This document shows, in pieces, positions 32,799 to 45,420 of a DNA stretch of 64,000 bases. A model generated the notes under the pieces. The model was given only the letters and a program-made list of their open reading frames with translations, was not told the DNA's origin and did no database searches. The DNA lies in contig CP136895.1 of assembly GCA_034359265.1 (NCBI GenBank), positions 43,356,001 to 43,420,000 on the forward strand, in the 5' to 3' direction. This DNA is from Canna indica (lineage: Eukaryota > Streptophyta > Magnoliopsida > Zingiberales > Cannaceae). How positions within the stretch are numbered: position 1 is the first letter of the stretch; the number at the start of each line of letters is the position of its first letter. The translations under genes were made by a program, and so were the position numbers.

Positions 32799-35095
32799 TG
32801 ACAATATAGGTCACTTAGGGAACTTCTGTAAATGACAGTTGCATAGGAAGTTGCAACTGCTACAACAATTGTCTTAAGTAGCAAACTAAGAACCAAAGTA
32901 CAACTTCTAGCTCTAGGATTTCATACACCGAAATCCAGCTATCCGTACTACAACGAATTGGAAATAACAAAACCTATTGCTATTACAAGTACATACTGAC
33001 TTGCCTCTCTATGACGTCCCAGCCACAGAGTCCCGTCCTCCACACAATCCTTGTGTTGTAATGAGTTAGCAACCCACAATCATCTCTGTTGGCTTTAAGT
33101 TTTCAACCTTGGTCTTAATCTCTTAATCTCAGTTTTGATGAAAACAAACATGGAACTAATATTTCATTGAGAAAACTTTCAGGTTCCATATCGATTAGTG
33201 TTCGATGTCCTCGATCGGAAAAATCAGAAGAAATCGAAAAATTAGAAGGACATTGATCGTCGCGCTCGGGTTCATCGCAGAAAATTCTCGAAGATCAACA
33301 TGTGCACCAAAGTCACATTGGATGAGTCCAAAGATCAAATGAAAAGCTCTCCAAATTGATGCTCGTTGAAAGCCGAAACCCGAAAATGAAGCGCGGGAGA
33401 AAAAGGGCTAAAAAATTAATTTCAGCCTAGGTTCGGTCGACCGAGCGGTTGACCGAATAGGGTTTGTAAAATGGAAGTAGCCATCTCGATCGATCGGTCG
33501 GTCGATCGGGCGATCGACTGACAGAGGCCAAATTCTGGCAGAGAATGCATAGGTCGATCGATCGGTCGACCGGACTGCGTATTGCCAAAGGCGCAAACTT
33601 GCGTCGGTCGACCGATGGGTCGACTGAATATGGGATCGATTGTTTTGTATCTGGCGGTCGACCCATTGATCGAGTGTCTGCAACGGATAATTTTCTATCC
33701 GTTGAGCTGCCATTTCTTTGAGAGGGTATAAATATACCTCACATAACTCATTTAACCTCTCTCTCCCACTCTTACAGATTTCATTGAGCAATTAAAAGGG
33801 TGTTTTGAGCCTTCCAAAGATCGATTGTAGCACGCTCTGCTCTTCGGTCGAGTTCTTCTTCAAGCGTCGTCTGCTCCTCAACTCTGCTTCGACTTAAGAT
33901 TCATCTTCTGGCGAGTTGGAGGTTTCAAGGCCTGGAAAAGAGCACGAACTCTTGGTTTTATTTTAAGCTCTTTTCACTTGTATTTTTTAACAGTTATTTA
34001 AAACTGTTGTTTGATTTGTACGTGTGATAAACCTAGGATTGTTAGGTCTGAAATTGGAAGTGGTTACCTTGTTGTGTAGGTGTAAAGCCACTTGTGTAAA
34101 CATAGTTTACTCGGTTAGTTCTAGTTGTCCCTTAGGGTTGAGGTGGAAGAGTGCTCTCGATAAGAAGGCGGTGACTTCCGGGTGTGGAAGTGCCTTAGGT
34201 CGAGAGTACGTCTCTTCGAGTCAAAATCTTCATTGTAAGGGAAACAAGAATTAATCTAGTAAACCTAGTTTAGAAATCCTAAGTGGGGTGCTTAGGTAGT
34301 GGAGTAGGCATTGAGGCCGAACCACTATAAATTTGTGTGTTTGCATTGATACTTTATTTGTGCTTAATTGTTTTATCTTGCTACCGTATTTAATCGCATA
34401 ATTGCAACTTGCCTAAACAATTTCAGAAACGAATAAAATTGGATTTAGACTAATTAATTAGATAACACACTATTCACCCCCTTTCTAGTGTTGCCATTTC
34501 GCCTACAATCTTAGCATGAATATATGATTAGTAGGTTGTTGCCTTGTTTGCACTAAGCAGTCTCAACTCCTATAAAACTGACAACAGAGTATTGACACAA
34601 TGGAGTTATCGACAAAAGATCCCCTCACAAGTATTTATATATGAGAACTGAAGGATCTGAATTAATGCTGACTTCAATCATTCTTCTCTTCGCAGTCCTC
34701 AGATTGAAACAATCAACATAAATAGGCATCATAACATATGATCATTTAAGTAAACATTGACACCCGAAAATAAAGAATAGAAAACTCTTCAAAAACTCAA
34801 CTGAACGCAAGTCATAAATAATAATGATTAAATGACCAAACATATCAAAAGACTCATCATTAAACCAGAAGTTCATCAGCCATCATATTTGCACCAAAAA
34901 CTATCCAGAATACCATAGACTGTAGGTAGTTGAAAATTGTCTCTACAAAGTTGAAACTGTCATCATCTCCAAAAAGCCATTTACAGAAGGAGCAGTTGAA
35001 AACTGTCCTAACATAGTTGAGACTGTTAATACCAGAGCTTCTAACCAAAAAGCTTCTTTTGCCAAATACAACATAGAAAAAGCCAAATACTAACA
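32799..35095 (-). repeat. 3' LTR of Cop-S copy S1, split by a Cop-A solo LTR
   Basis: Homologous to 51681-52641 once the insert 33087-34507 is set aside. It has a deletion of about 110 bp near 32895 relative to the 5' LTR. Minus-strand ends TGTTAGTATTTGGC and TATTGTCA. Confidence 0.9.
33087..34507 (+). mobile_element. Cop-A solo LTR (copy A4)
   Basis: 1421 bp, TGTTGGC...GCCTACA, flanked by ATCTC (33082-33086) and ATCTT (34508-34512). The undisturbed Cop-S LTR at about 52070 has the empty site AATCATCTCAGCATG, confirming the insertion. Palindrome cluster at 33430-33680; core promoter TATAAATATA at 33727-33736. Confidence 0.92.
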
Positions 35096-35109
35096 TTCTC
35101 CCCCTTTGG
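35096..35109 (-). other. Polypurine tract of Cop-S copy S1
   Basis: Minus strand CCAAAGGGGGAGAA immediately before the 3' LTR. Confidence 0.85.
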
Positions 35110-35929
35110 CTTATTTGGCAAAACCCAAACAGATTAGATTAGAAAAAAATGGATGACAGAAGAAAGTTTCAACTAAAATATAATAACTGTTAAAAAGATT
35201 ATTTATCAGTTAACAGAAAGTATCCATCGGTCATGATCATTGTTCAGACCACAAAAACCACACAGTCAGCCATAATCATATGATCATAGAGAAAAAAGAT
35301 TACACCTAGCAGATCATCCAGAGTATCAAATAAACAATAGTATCAAACATACAATTGTTTAGACCACAAAAACCACACAGTCAGCTATAACTTTCTTCTC
35401 AATTGTGATTACCTGTTGTTTAAGCTTGGCTAGCTCATCTAAAATCTATTTCTCAGTAGTAGATGTGTTGGCTGAAGTAGTTCTAGGTGCAGTCTTCACT
35501 TCAGACCTTGGACTTAGCAGGTTTCTTCCTGAAGCACTAACCCTTTTGAGAATTTTGTTATGAATCTTTAGAGATGTGCGCAAGGGTTCAAGAACTTCAT
35601 CAGAGGAGCATTTAAATCCATATTTCTCTAGAATTCCATATATCAAGTTTGAAAAAATTAAAAACATACTGGATTTAGAGAGAAGCCTGCTCCTAACTGA
35701 GATAATCTGCTCAAAAATAAGACTAAGGTTGTTAAACTCGAGAGTTTAAGTAAACTCGTAGAGCCTCCGTAAACTCGACTCATAAACTCGTAGGATTTTA
35801 CCTGATATTAAAAAAACAATTTTAAAAAATATTATGCTATAAAATAGAACTTGGAATTCATAGTTAAGCAATTCATCACTTCAACACCAAACATAATGAA
35901 GCATCCAAGTCCATAATAAAACACACAAC

Positions 35930-36125
35930 AATCCTAAATAAGTTCAATCCATACATAATTATCATTAACACATAATAAGTTCAATCCATACATGATTATC
36001 ATCAAAAGTCAAAACATAAATATATAATAAGTTCAATCCATACATAATTATCATCAACACATAATAAGTTCAATCCATACATAATTATCATCAAAAGTCA
36101 AAACATAATAAGTTCAGTGCATACA
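35930..36125. repeat. Short tandem repeats in the hAT 3' region
   Basis: Four to five copies of ATAATAAGTTCAATCCATAC followed by ATAATTATCATCA, spaced 35-65 bp. Confidence 0.8.
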
Positions 36126-36734
36126 TAATTATCATAAAACATTAAAACTTAAAACTTGAAGTCAGAAGTCTCAAAACTCAAATCCTCCAACATCTTCAAT
36201 GTCATCTACATCATTATCATCATCATCATGTCCTTCCTCTTCATCACATGAAGCTTCATCTTCATCAACAATTACATCATGTATCACATTTTCAACATCT
36301 TCAACAATAGCATCAGGGATCACATTTTCAACATGTTCAAGAATAGCATCACGAATCACATTATACTCACCACCATCTACTCCATAATGATACTAGGCCC
36401 AATAGCAGGATCATTCACATGTGATTGTTGATCACTCTCATCATCTGCTTCATAAACATCCTCATTTCCTTGTCCGATCCATCATCATCAGAATGGATAT
36501 CATCAAAAGGAAGAGTAAGATTTCTCTTTAATTGTTTACTTTTTAACTTCAAGTCATTCATCTTTTTCCGGTGCAAGCGATTTATTTTCTTTGTATGAAC
36601 CTGAAATCAAAATAGAAGGTCCAAAATTTTATTAGTATACTGTATACATAATGCCAAATCCAAACAAAGCAAATTAAAGAAATAGAAATTTAGAAATGAT
36701 TAAATGAGGATAATAAATTAACTTCACTTACCAT

Positions 36735-38663
36735 TTCAAATGCACTCCAATTGTGCTCGCATCCAGAAGAGTTCCATGTCAAATTAAGAACACGAATAAC
36801 AAACTTCTTTAATTCTAGACACCCATCCCCATAAAAGTCCTACCATTCAGTAGGGAGCATAGTTTTTCTACTACTCTTTATAGTGTCCAAACCAAAGAGG
36901 CCTCTAGCATAATGAAAATTAGGTAGCGCTGCACACTAATCTTGTTCCTCTCAGTCTGATCAAGAACCAATCTTCCCATATAATTATACAACCCTTGTTT
37001 AATATCGGCATCATCACCTTTAAAATTTGGGTTATAATGGAAATGAGGATTAAGGTAATATGCAACAACATGTAAAGGCCTATGAGGTTGGTCTGCCCAC
37101 CTCTCATCAATGATTTTCAATATAGGTTCATAGCGGTAAACAACCAAGTTAGCAAGTTAGCAAGTACAAATTGATAAGATAATACAAAATAATTAAATTT
37201 CAAGTAGAATTGAACTATTGAAGTATACCTTTTCTTAACATTACCAAAGTTAATTTTTATCTTTTCTTCGGCAGAACTCATCCCTTCAAATATGAAACCC
37301 ATGGCTGGTTTTTTATCTGAATCAACCAAGCGAAGAACTGTAATGAGAGGGGTAGCATCTTTGAGACAAATGATTATGTTCTTCCAAAGTCGACTATCCA
37401 AAGCCTAGTTTTGGATTTTTTTTTCCCTCAGGTGTAGATGCAAAGTTACTTGATTTCCAATCCTTTGAGCTAAACATGCTCATCAAAGCTGCTTTGTTAT
37501 CATTGAGGTAATTTAGAGTCAAATAAGCAGTGGCAAATCTAGTCACACCTGGCCTAATCAAGTCCTACCCCTTCTTAAAATTCTTCATGATGCTAATGAG
37601 CATGGTTTTAGAGTAGATGTAGGTGGTAATTTTTCTTCCCTTCTTTATGGTTGTTTGATGCACCTTTAGCTTATTTTCCAAATCCCACCCATATCAAATC
37701 AATACAGTGAGCAGCACATGGAGTCCAATACAATGTATTTCTTTGTTGCATTAACATTTCTCCAGCTGCTTTATAGTTTGCTGCATTATCCGTAACCACT
37801 TGGACTACATTTTCCTCCCCTACAAATTTTATAGCATCATCCAACATCTTCAAAACCTTATCAGTTATCTTAGATATGTCAAAAGTGTCCAATGAATAAA
37901 GAAAAATTGTTCATTTAGGGCTCTTCACCGAAAAGTTACAAATGGAACGCCTTTTTCTATCTGTCCATCCATTAGACACGATTGAACAACCAGTTCTCTT
38001 CCACTCCTTCCTAAACTCTTCAAGCGTCACATTAATGTTTGCCACTGCTTTCTTTAGAAGCTTTTCTCTCATGTCATGATAAGAAGGATGTTTATAACCA
38101 ATTCCATATCTCCCAACTATCACACAAAATTTTTCAAACTCGGGATTCTTAACAGCATTAGAGGGCAAGGCACTTGTATAGAAGAATAGATTGCATTGGT
38201 AATCAACTTGTTCCTTAAGGTCCTTCTTCATCATTTGGTTTATTGTTACCTGAGTCCCATCACCTTGTAACAAAGTTAAGAATACCTTTCCCTTTACTTT
38301 GAGAAGAATTATCCTTTTATGTTTCCTCACTACAATCCTCATCAAATTTTCTTTTCTTTAATGATGCTTCTTTAGCCTCCGCAACAATCTTCAACAACAA
38401 CTCTTTAACTTCTTGAGGCATAGTAGCACAAGGTTTCGAATCTTCTCTAGTATCAACAAGATGACGCTTGAATCTAAAAATTCCCCCACTAATAATTTTT
38501 GAGCAATAGTTGCATTTAACTTTCCTGCCATTGCCTTGAACATCAGTCCCATGTTTCCACCCAATATCAGTTCTATTTCCAGCACATTTTTTCTTCTAGT
38601 TCTAGAGGTAGCACCTCTGGTGGTGCTTGTTGACCCTGTTCCCGATCCAACAGTTTCGGACAT
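36735..38663 (-). pseudogene. hAT transposase, degenerate
   Basis: Reads from MSETVGSGTG at 38663. After a frameshift comes a BED-type zinc finger with GWKHGTDV, KCNYCSKIISGGIFRFKRHL, then an acidic linker. From 38345 the DUF659 part follows, with FKRTGCSI-like KRTGCSIVSNGWTDRKRR, and later VVQVVTDNAANYKAAGEML and LYWTPCAAHCIDL (to 37671). The C-terminal part (37147-36735) has PLHVVAYYLNPHFHYNP and SSGCEHNWSAFE, the hAT dimerisation motif. The DNA-cutting residues sit in these segments in the family. At least two frameshifts and stops (after NFSVKSPK, after VGFGK) show it is inactive. Confidence 0.88.
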
Positions 38664-41600
38664 CCTGAAAAAGCAGATTATTTGTAGCACAACTAAATGA
38701 AAATTTAAACAACTTATAGAGATGACAAACTATAGAGATAACATGGCAAACTATAGTAAACAACTTTTACTTCAAAAAAAAACTTCTACTGAACAATTTA
38801 TCATAACATGGAAAAGTCAAACTATACTGAACAGCTTCAAAAAAAAACTATACAAAAGAACACTTGAACAGCTTATATAGTAATATAGATGACATAGATA
38901 GTAATTTGATTAGTATACTGAACAGCAAATTGATGACATAGATAGTAATTTCAACATTGAATTCAGCCACCATTTCGACATTGTTTAGTATACTGAACCA
39001 GTGAACAACTAATTGAAATTGAATAGCTTATATGGATGACATAGATTGGAAATGATATTTCTCCATGTTTAGCATACTGAACAGCAAATTGGAATTGAAT
39101 TCAACTATAATTTAAATTGCATCACACCATCTTGGAGAACTAAAGATTGCAAATTAGAGAAGTGTTATAGTGGAGAAATTGCATCTGTAAGCCTCGACGG
39201 GTGGAGGCTTATAGAGTTACAATGGAGAAGAACTGAAGAAGGCTTACAGAGAAGAAGTCTAGTAGTCACCGGTGAGTGCAAGTGTAGAAGTGCAGATTGC
39301 AGAGGCGCGCCGATGAGTTCAGGTGGAGAAGCAATTAGGTAGTCGCCAGACTCGCCACTCGATTGGGCGTTCTAGTGGAGAAGAAGTAGGGTAGTCTGGT
39401 AGCCGCTGGTATGTGTAGGTGGTGAGTGCAAGTGGAGGTCACGCTTAATCGCCGATGTAGCCGTCTGAAGTCACCGTTGGAGAAGAAGTCAGGTAGCCAT
39501 CTGAAGTCACCACTCGCTTGGCCACCTGGGCGTTCCTCTACGGTATGGGTGTGTGAGCCGAATTGTTAAATTAAGTCAAATAAGGAGCGTTGACTCCTCA
39601 AATTAAAGGTTGACTCTTCAAATTTGGGTTGTATTCGGGTGAAGCTGAGCCAAATTTGGGCTGCTAAGTGAATTGGTGAACTCGCGATTTTGTGGACGAG
39701 TCCACCCAAAAACAAGTTTATGGACGAGTCATCTCGATTTTGAAACCTGGGATCATAAACTCGGATGAGTTTACGAGTTAACTCGCGAGTTTGACAACAC
39801 TGAATAAGACTGCCAAGGTTGAATGTAATTCCATTTGAGATCTTATAAAGTAACATTATCATTTCCTTACTCAGAAAAGTAGTGTGAAGTAGGAATCCAG
39901 TAATTTCTAGCAATGAGGAACAAGACTGCATAAAAAGTGTTCAGGGAGGATGACCTGATGTCATGGCTGCCAGTCCAACTAAGAACATCATCATTTGAAA
40001 CCTCTTTACCAATAATATTAAAATATTCATTTGTCTCATCAGATTCAACAGTAGTAGAAGTAAACTCAGAGAAGCCAACAAAATCATTAATCACATCTGG
40101 ACTAAAACTGTACCGACAGCCTCTAAGAAACACTTCATGATAATGATTGCTATCAGGATTTGAAATATCATTAGACAAGTTACAATAGAACTCAAGAATA
40201 GGTTACTTGCAAAAAGGTCTAACTTTCTTATAAGAACTAGACAAGTTTCTCTTTTCAAGAACATCAAGGACTGGTTTGCACTTTAAAGAGATTTGTTTTA
40301 AATCAAGAATCCTTTGAGAGATAATACCTCTAGATTGTAGAGCTTTCCAAAGAGGATAGAGGTCATCTGAAAGCAGTCCCTTGTGCAGTTTGTTGACAAG
40401 AGCTTTCTCAAATTTTGAGAGTTTCTTTTTGGGAGTTTGAGTCCTTCTCTGTTCAGGAACATGGGCTTTCTTTTCTTTTGACATTTCTAGGTAGTGCTTT
40501 CTTTTCTTGGACTTTCTCAGCCCAGTAGCTCTTTGGGACAGAGGTTCATTATTAGAATCAGTTTCTAGGTTCACTATTTATCCAGAAATCAGGTTGGACT
40601 TGACTGGCATTTTCCTTTTTGAACTTCTCTTCATCTCAGGTTCATATGAGACTTTCTTTTTCCTATTGGAGGGGGTAGCATTTTTAGGAATAGATGGAAC
40701 ATCTTCCTTCTGAGGTGTATAAGCCTCATGAATCATAGGTTCCAACTCATTAGCTGGAACTTGATTTAGATCCATAGCAGCCGACTTATGAATGGGAGAC
40801 TGTGGAGAGTCAGCAACAATAGGTGCAATTTCAGCAGTTTGAACTGCTCTAGTCACGGTTGCAACCATTTCAGATGGGGCTTCAAGGTTCTCAGCAACAA
40901 GTGTCTCAACCGCAGTTTCAACTGAGATAGTCTCAGAGTAGTCTGGTGGATTGATAGTGCTTTCTCACTCAAGATTATTTTTATCCTCTTGTGCATTCAA
41001 AATAGAATCTGTAGAGATAACAGATGGACCAATTTTGACTAGAAAGTATTCAAACAATATCAATGACAACAACATTTATATCAAAGTTAGGACCAGTGTG
41101 TACATGAGAAGAAACTGCTAAAGACTCATTCAAGACTTCCTGTCTAGACACAGCACTACGAGAGATAAAATCAAAAAGTAAACTGATATCCCTTAAAGAC
41201 TCCCCCTCGGCCAAAACAAAACTCCCCCTCAATTTGAGAAATCCTAGAAGAGGATTGAGGAGATTTGGGAGTCATACCTCAACTGCTTCTCCTTAGTGGT
41301 TGGTCAGTTGGTCTCCTACCGGTTTTCTTTCTCCACTTGTGTCCTTGACTAGTTGAAGGAGAAGGAGGAGATCGCATTTCCTCGGTTGAAGGTCCAGCAG
41401 TTGGTTGAGGCTCTCTGGGAGGATCTTGAGGTTGCATCTTCTTGGCTGATGAAACGTACACTTTTCTCACAAGCCTTTCGTTCCCTTATGTCTGGCCATC
41501 TTAAATAAAAGGAGATAGCAGTTGAAGGGACAAGGAAGTGGAGGAGAAGAACTTGTCGCTGGTTAGCAATCGATCGAAAGAGGTAGACAAGTAACACCCA

Positions 41601-41835
41601 CAACTTTTAGGGCTGAAATAAAACTCCACTAACAAGGGGGCACATGTGGGGGCTTCAGAAGAGTAATTAAAATCCAGCCGACATTTGATGCAAAAAGCAT
41701 AAATGTTAGCCTTCAATAAAAAGAAAACCCTTTCAATTTTTTTTTTCAATAAATACTTATTCATTTATTTCATCCTAAGATGAAATGTGTCAAATGACAC
41801 ATAATCCATAAGCAGACCTCAATTGCTAAAACCTT

Positions 41836-42360
41836 TCACCATTTAAGGCCTTTGTAAAAATATTTACCACTTGTTTCCCTGTTTGCAATGTACTCCAGTT
41901 GCAACTCCCCCCTTTCAACTAACTCCTTGATATACTGAAACCTTATGTCAATGTGCTTGGTACGAGAATGCATAACAGGATTTTTTGAAATATTGATTGC
42001 ACCGGTGTTGGCGCAATAAAGTACCATCTCTTCTTGATTAAGACTATAATCATGTAACATGCTCATCATCCAGATCAACTGTGTGCTGCAACTGCCTGCT
42101 GCCAAGTATTCTGCCTTTGCTGAAGAAAGATAAATAGAATTTTGCTTCTTGATTAACCAGGCTACAAGATTTGATCCAACATAAAAATAACCACATGAAG
42201 TACTATTTTTGTCATCAATATTACCAGCCCAATCTGCATCTATAAATCCAACTAGACAAGGATTGCAATCAACTGAATACCAAATACCAAAATCCAAAGT
42301 ACCTTTCACATACTTGAGAATCCTCCTAACTGCCTTAAGATGAGACTTCTTGATGTGGTC
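41836..42360 (-). pseudogene. Cop-S copy S1 RNase H domain
   Basis: Minus strand: HLKAVRRILKYVKGTLDFG, LVGFIDADWAGNIDDKNSTS, SSAKAEYLAAGSC, then CANTGAINISKNPV and RTKHIDIRFQYIKELV. This is the copia RNase H. The first Asp (DADWAG) and Glu (AEY) are kept; the third acidic residue, normally Asp in CDN, is Ala. Just upstream the reading jumps straight to the GAG-pre-integrase region, so RT and integrase core are deleted at about 42360-42375. Confidence 0.88.
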
Positions 42361-42369
42361 ACCAGTTGC

Positions 42370-43061
42370 AACTGCTTATGAGACTGCCTTGTATGCTTTC
42401 CTTATTGGCAAGCACCACAAACTAATTTTCGTTCTCCTGAAAGTTTATGGATTCCTCTCACAACTTTAGTATTAACATGTTTCTTTAGGTCCTTGTAATT
42501 GACATGACCTAACCTCCTGTGCCATAAATTTAGCAGTTATATTATAGCAGTTATCAAAGGAAACAACTAAAAGACAGATTGAAGAATAGGCAATCTTATA
42601 GCAGTTATCTCTAGATCTACTCCCTTCAAGAATACAATCATCATCTTTATCATAGACCTTGTAATTATTTTTGTTGAATTGAACATTTAAATTTTGGTCA
42701 CACAATTGACTAATACTCACAAGATTGGCCTTGAGACCATCTACCAACAGGACATATTTCAAACCGGGGATTCCTGGAACATTGAGTGTTCCAACTCCTA
42801 TAATATTTCCATGTCTTCCATCTCCAAAGGTTATAATTACACCTTCATGTTCCTGGATGGTTTTCAAATTTCTATCATTTGCTGAGAACAATCACTGTCG
42901 AAATACCAAGGCAACATTGCAATTAAATTCAGTTTTCCTTACCCAGACTTATTTAACTTTCTACTTTGGAGGATTTTCATGCTTCTTTCTCCTTAGTTTG
43001 TTGGCAAGTTTGAAACAGTTTGCAATTATGTGTCCTTTACACTTGTAGTAGTAACAAGTGG
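42370..43061 (-). pseudogene. Cop-S copy S1: Gag C-terminal knuckle, protease remnant and GAG-pre-integrase domain
   Basis: From the Gyp-D insertion at 43067 leftwards: a decayed CCHC knuckle (KCKGHIIANC), then a protease start WYFDSDCSQQM in which the usual Asp-Ser-Gly is Asp-Ser-Asp, a frameshift, GVGTLNVPGIPGLKYVLLV and LVSISQLCDQ, then the GAG-pre-integrase part with LGHVNYKDLKKHV. Typical copia order; several frame breaks. Confidence 0.8.
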
Positions 43062-43066
43062 GTACT

Positions 43067-45406
43067 TGTCACGCCCCGACTCAGGGTACGCGTGACTGGC
43101 CAGGGTACGAGTCAGTACCCCGAAGCCTAACCTATGCACTGACCAACAATTCATAGAAAAATAATCAGAATAACATCAATTCATAAACAAAAGCAAGTGT
43201 ACCAACTTTATTAACTGTTCGAGATTAGTTTAATCAAACTAAGTTCTAAATCATCACAAGTTTTAAAATAAACATCCAAAAGTTTTCCAAATAAAACATC
43301 TCAAAGTTTGTACAGAAATAACACAGTGCATACACCAAACTCTATTAGACACGACTACGACTAACAACTGCCAGCTATGAGACCTGCACCCATGTTTGCT
43401 CTCCTGTGCGCCATGCCACCAAGCCGTACCTCACTGGTCGGGCTCTACAAAACAACAATAAAGGAAACAGTGAGTTCACGAGGAACTCAGTGAGCGGTTC
43501 TTTCGAACCTCCACCTAAAACCTCAGCAATAACATATATAAGGGATTAAGAGTAAGATCACACTACACAAGTTATTCAGTTGCCAAGACAGAAGAATGGA
43601 TGAATCGGCCTCTCGGACCCTTATCCATTTCACTAGCTTGGCCACCAATGGCCTAAACTATATATGGAAGGTTCGGTTCTTCCCTCTACACAACCAGGCC
43701 GATCGGCGTACCCAAACCATCCCATAAGGGCTTCTCAAATATGATCTTTCATGTCTCGAATCTGTCGACTAGGATAGCCACTAGTCTCCGAAATCCTCCG
43801 GGTTAGGGATAGTTAGTCCCACCCAACTTGGGTCTACCGTCAGCGTGGCCCACTGACAAAATCTCAAGACCCTCCGTCACTCGGGTCTAACACCTAGCGG
43901 GCCCACTGGTGCAATCTCAAGACCCTATAAATCGCTGAGTCGTGTGGTAGCCGTTCGGCTAAGGACACTCCTTAGTAGACCATCAACCACAACCTGAACC
44001 AAGTTGTTCAAGTTATACTATGTTTTGCTTTCCGAGCATTGCCCATATCCGACCCCTTTCCCTAGGGTCACACTATTTCCTTAGGTGTAGAGCCTAATAA
44101 GTGTCCCTTGTCTCTAGGTTAAGTGTCACCCCTAGGTAACAAAACCATTCTTTCTAGGTTGTTAGGACTTGCCGGCTATAGACAAGAACCTAGCATACCA
44201 TTGTCAACAACACTTACCTAAATTAATCATGAGCAATCATTATTCACAAGATAGCCGAATACAAGAGGAACAATTTCATTAGTAAACTGATAAGGAACAT
44301 GCAATATATATACATAGCAACGATTGAATGTAATACCTAACAATTAATGGAATCTTCCCTATAATGCACATACCATAGCAGTGCTATCCATGAATGCATT
44401 AGCAAGAACATTTCCAAAACCATGCAATTGTAGATCATTAGTTGCAATAATCTCTAAGATGAACAATACTCATATGATACAAGTTCAACCTATCTATGAG
44501 CATGCAATCATGAATCAAGACAACATAATCCGAAACCAAGCAAATTAATTCGAGCAGTCCACGACTTCCACCCTTGCCATTGCTCGGCCAACCCAAGCAG
44601 GGAAATCCCTATTCGGCCAAGTCCTCAAGGATGAATGGGCATGGTTGCGACAATAACACAAGCAAAATCCATAGATCTAACATATAACGAACAATAAGCG
44701 ATCTACGAGCTATGAGACGAGCAAGAAAATTGGAGAAAATTTCGGCATGACCTTTCCCCTTTTTCCTCTACTCGGCTAGCCCACAAAAATGCAAAATAAA
44801 CACGATCTAATACATAAGATCACAAGTATACACATCAATTAAAATTCTAACACGAAGAAATGCGTCAATCGGGAAGAATTCGCGAAAGAAAACCCGATTT
44901 CAAAAACTTATAGGGTCGGCCACTAGCCTCCCTTCAAAAACCACACTAACCACTCACCTTGATTGGATCCCGAGGAAGCCTCGATGAAGATGAGTTCTGA
45001 TCTCCTTGAGCGTCGATGCGAACTCGGCGCTAACAAGATCTCCCCTCTCTCCCTCTTGCTCAGGTTGTGTGCGGCTCCAAGATGAGCCGCATGGCTCATG
45101 ATGAGGGATTATATTCCCTCATCCTCTAATGACTCAAATGCCCCTCACATAACTTAGCCTCTACTCGATTCAATCCGAGTTCGATTCGGGCTCCGATTCT
45201 ATCCGCACTCATGAGTCGAACTCGACTTTAATAAGACATCATAAGCATAAAAGGAAATAACCATTAAGTTAATTTAAACTTCATATCTTAATGGGTCAAG
45301 CTATACCTTTTACTCGAGGCAATTTCGTGGCTCGACTCGAGTAACCCCCGATTTGGTGCACTGCAGCAAAATAGATTTTTATATTATGAAAATTTCGGGT
45401 CTTACA
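43067..45406 (-). repeat. 3' LTR of the Gyp-D chromovirus
   Basis: 2340 bp; plus strand starts TGTCACGCCCCGACTC and ends GGGTCTTACA. Non-coding. Minus strand polypurine tract TAAGGGGGGAAGGT lies next to it at 45407-45420. Confidence 0.92.
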
Positions 45407-45420
45407 ACCTTCCCCCCTTA

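Larger units (their letters stand above)
35724..39802 (-). mobile_element. hAT DNA transposon
   Basis: 4079 bp, flanked by an exact 8-bp duplication AATAAGAC (35716-35723 and 39803-39810), the hallmark of hAT elements. Terminal inverted repeats: TAAGGTTGTTAAACTCG on the left, CAGTGTTGTCAAACTCG read inward from the right. Both ends have subterminal copies of TAAACTCG/CGAGTTTA. It carries a minus-strand BED finger - DUF659 - hAT dimerisation transposase gene with a frameshift. Non-coding parts are 35724-36734 (with a tandem AATAAGTTCAATCCATACAT repeat at about 35935-36115) and 38691-39802. Inserted in the extra ORF of Cop-S. Confidence 0.95.
35447..41500 (-). pseudogene. Envelope-like third ORF of Cop-S copy S1, split by a hAT element
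   Basis: After RNase H, the minus strand carries a further long coding region in several broken frames. It begins with a basic, Pro/Ser-rich part (KKMQPQDPP, GHKWRKKTGRRPTD), continues with a region rich in Lys and Pro (KRKMPVKSN, KKRKHYLEMSKEKK), then a globular part: LSKFEKALVNKLHKGLLSDD, a segment with FYCNLSND, HEVFLRGCRYSFSPDVINDF, and ARNYWIPTSHYF. After the hAT insert it ends in a short Ser/Thr-rich tail with ILKRVSASGRNL. The FYxNL...VFxRG..YxFSPxVIN pattern is that of plant envelope-like / putative plant transposon proteins in Sireviruses. The biological role of that protein is not settled. Stops and frameshifts make this copy dead. Confidence 0.7.

Noticed and set aside
36199..36387. 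Ser-rich plus-strand frame in the hAT element
   Set aside because: It is the shadow of an Asp/Glu-rich low-complexity tract on the minus strand.
44995..45130. Short conserved coding block seen in several places (also near 10000, 49700 and 57050)
   Set aside because: It is the conserved part of the Gyp-D LTR (TGCGGCTC...GAGCCGCA inverted repeat), not a gene.
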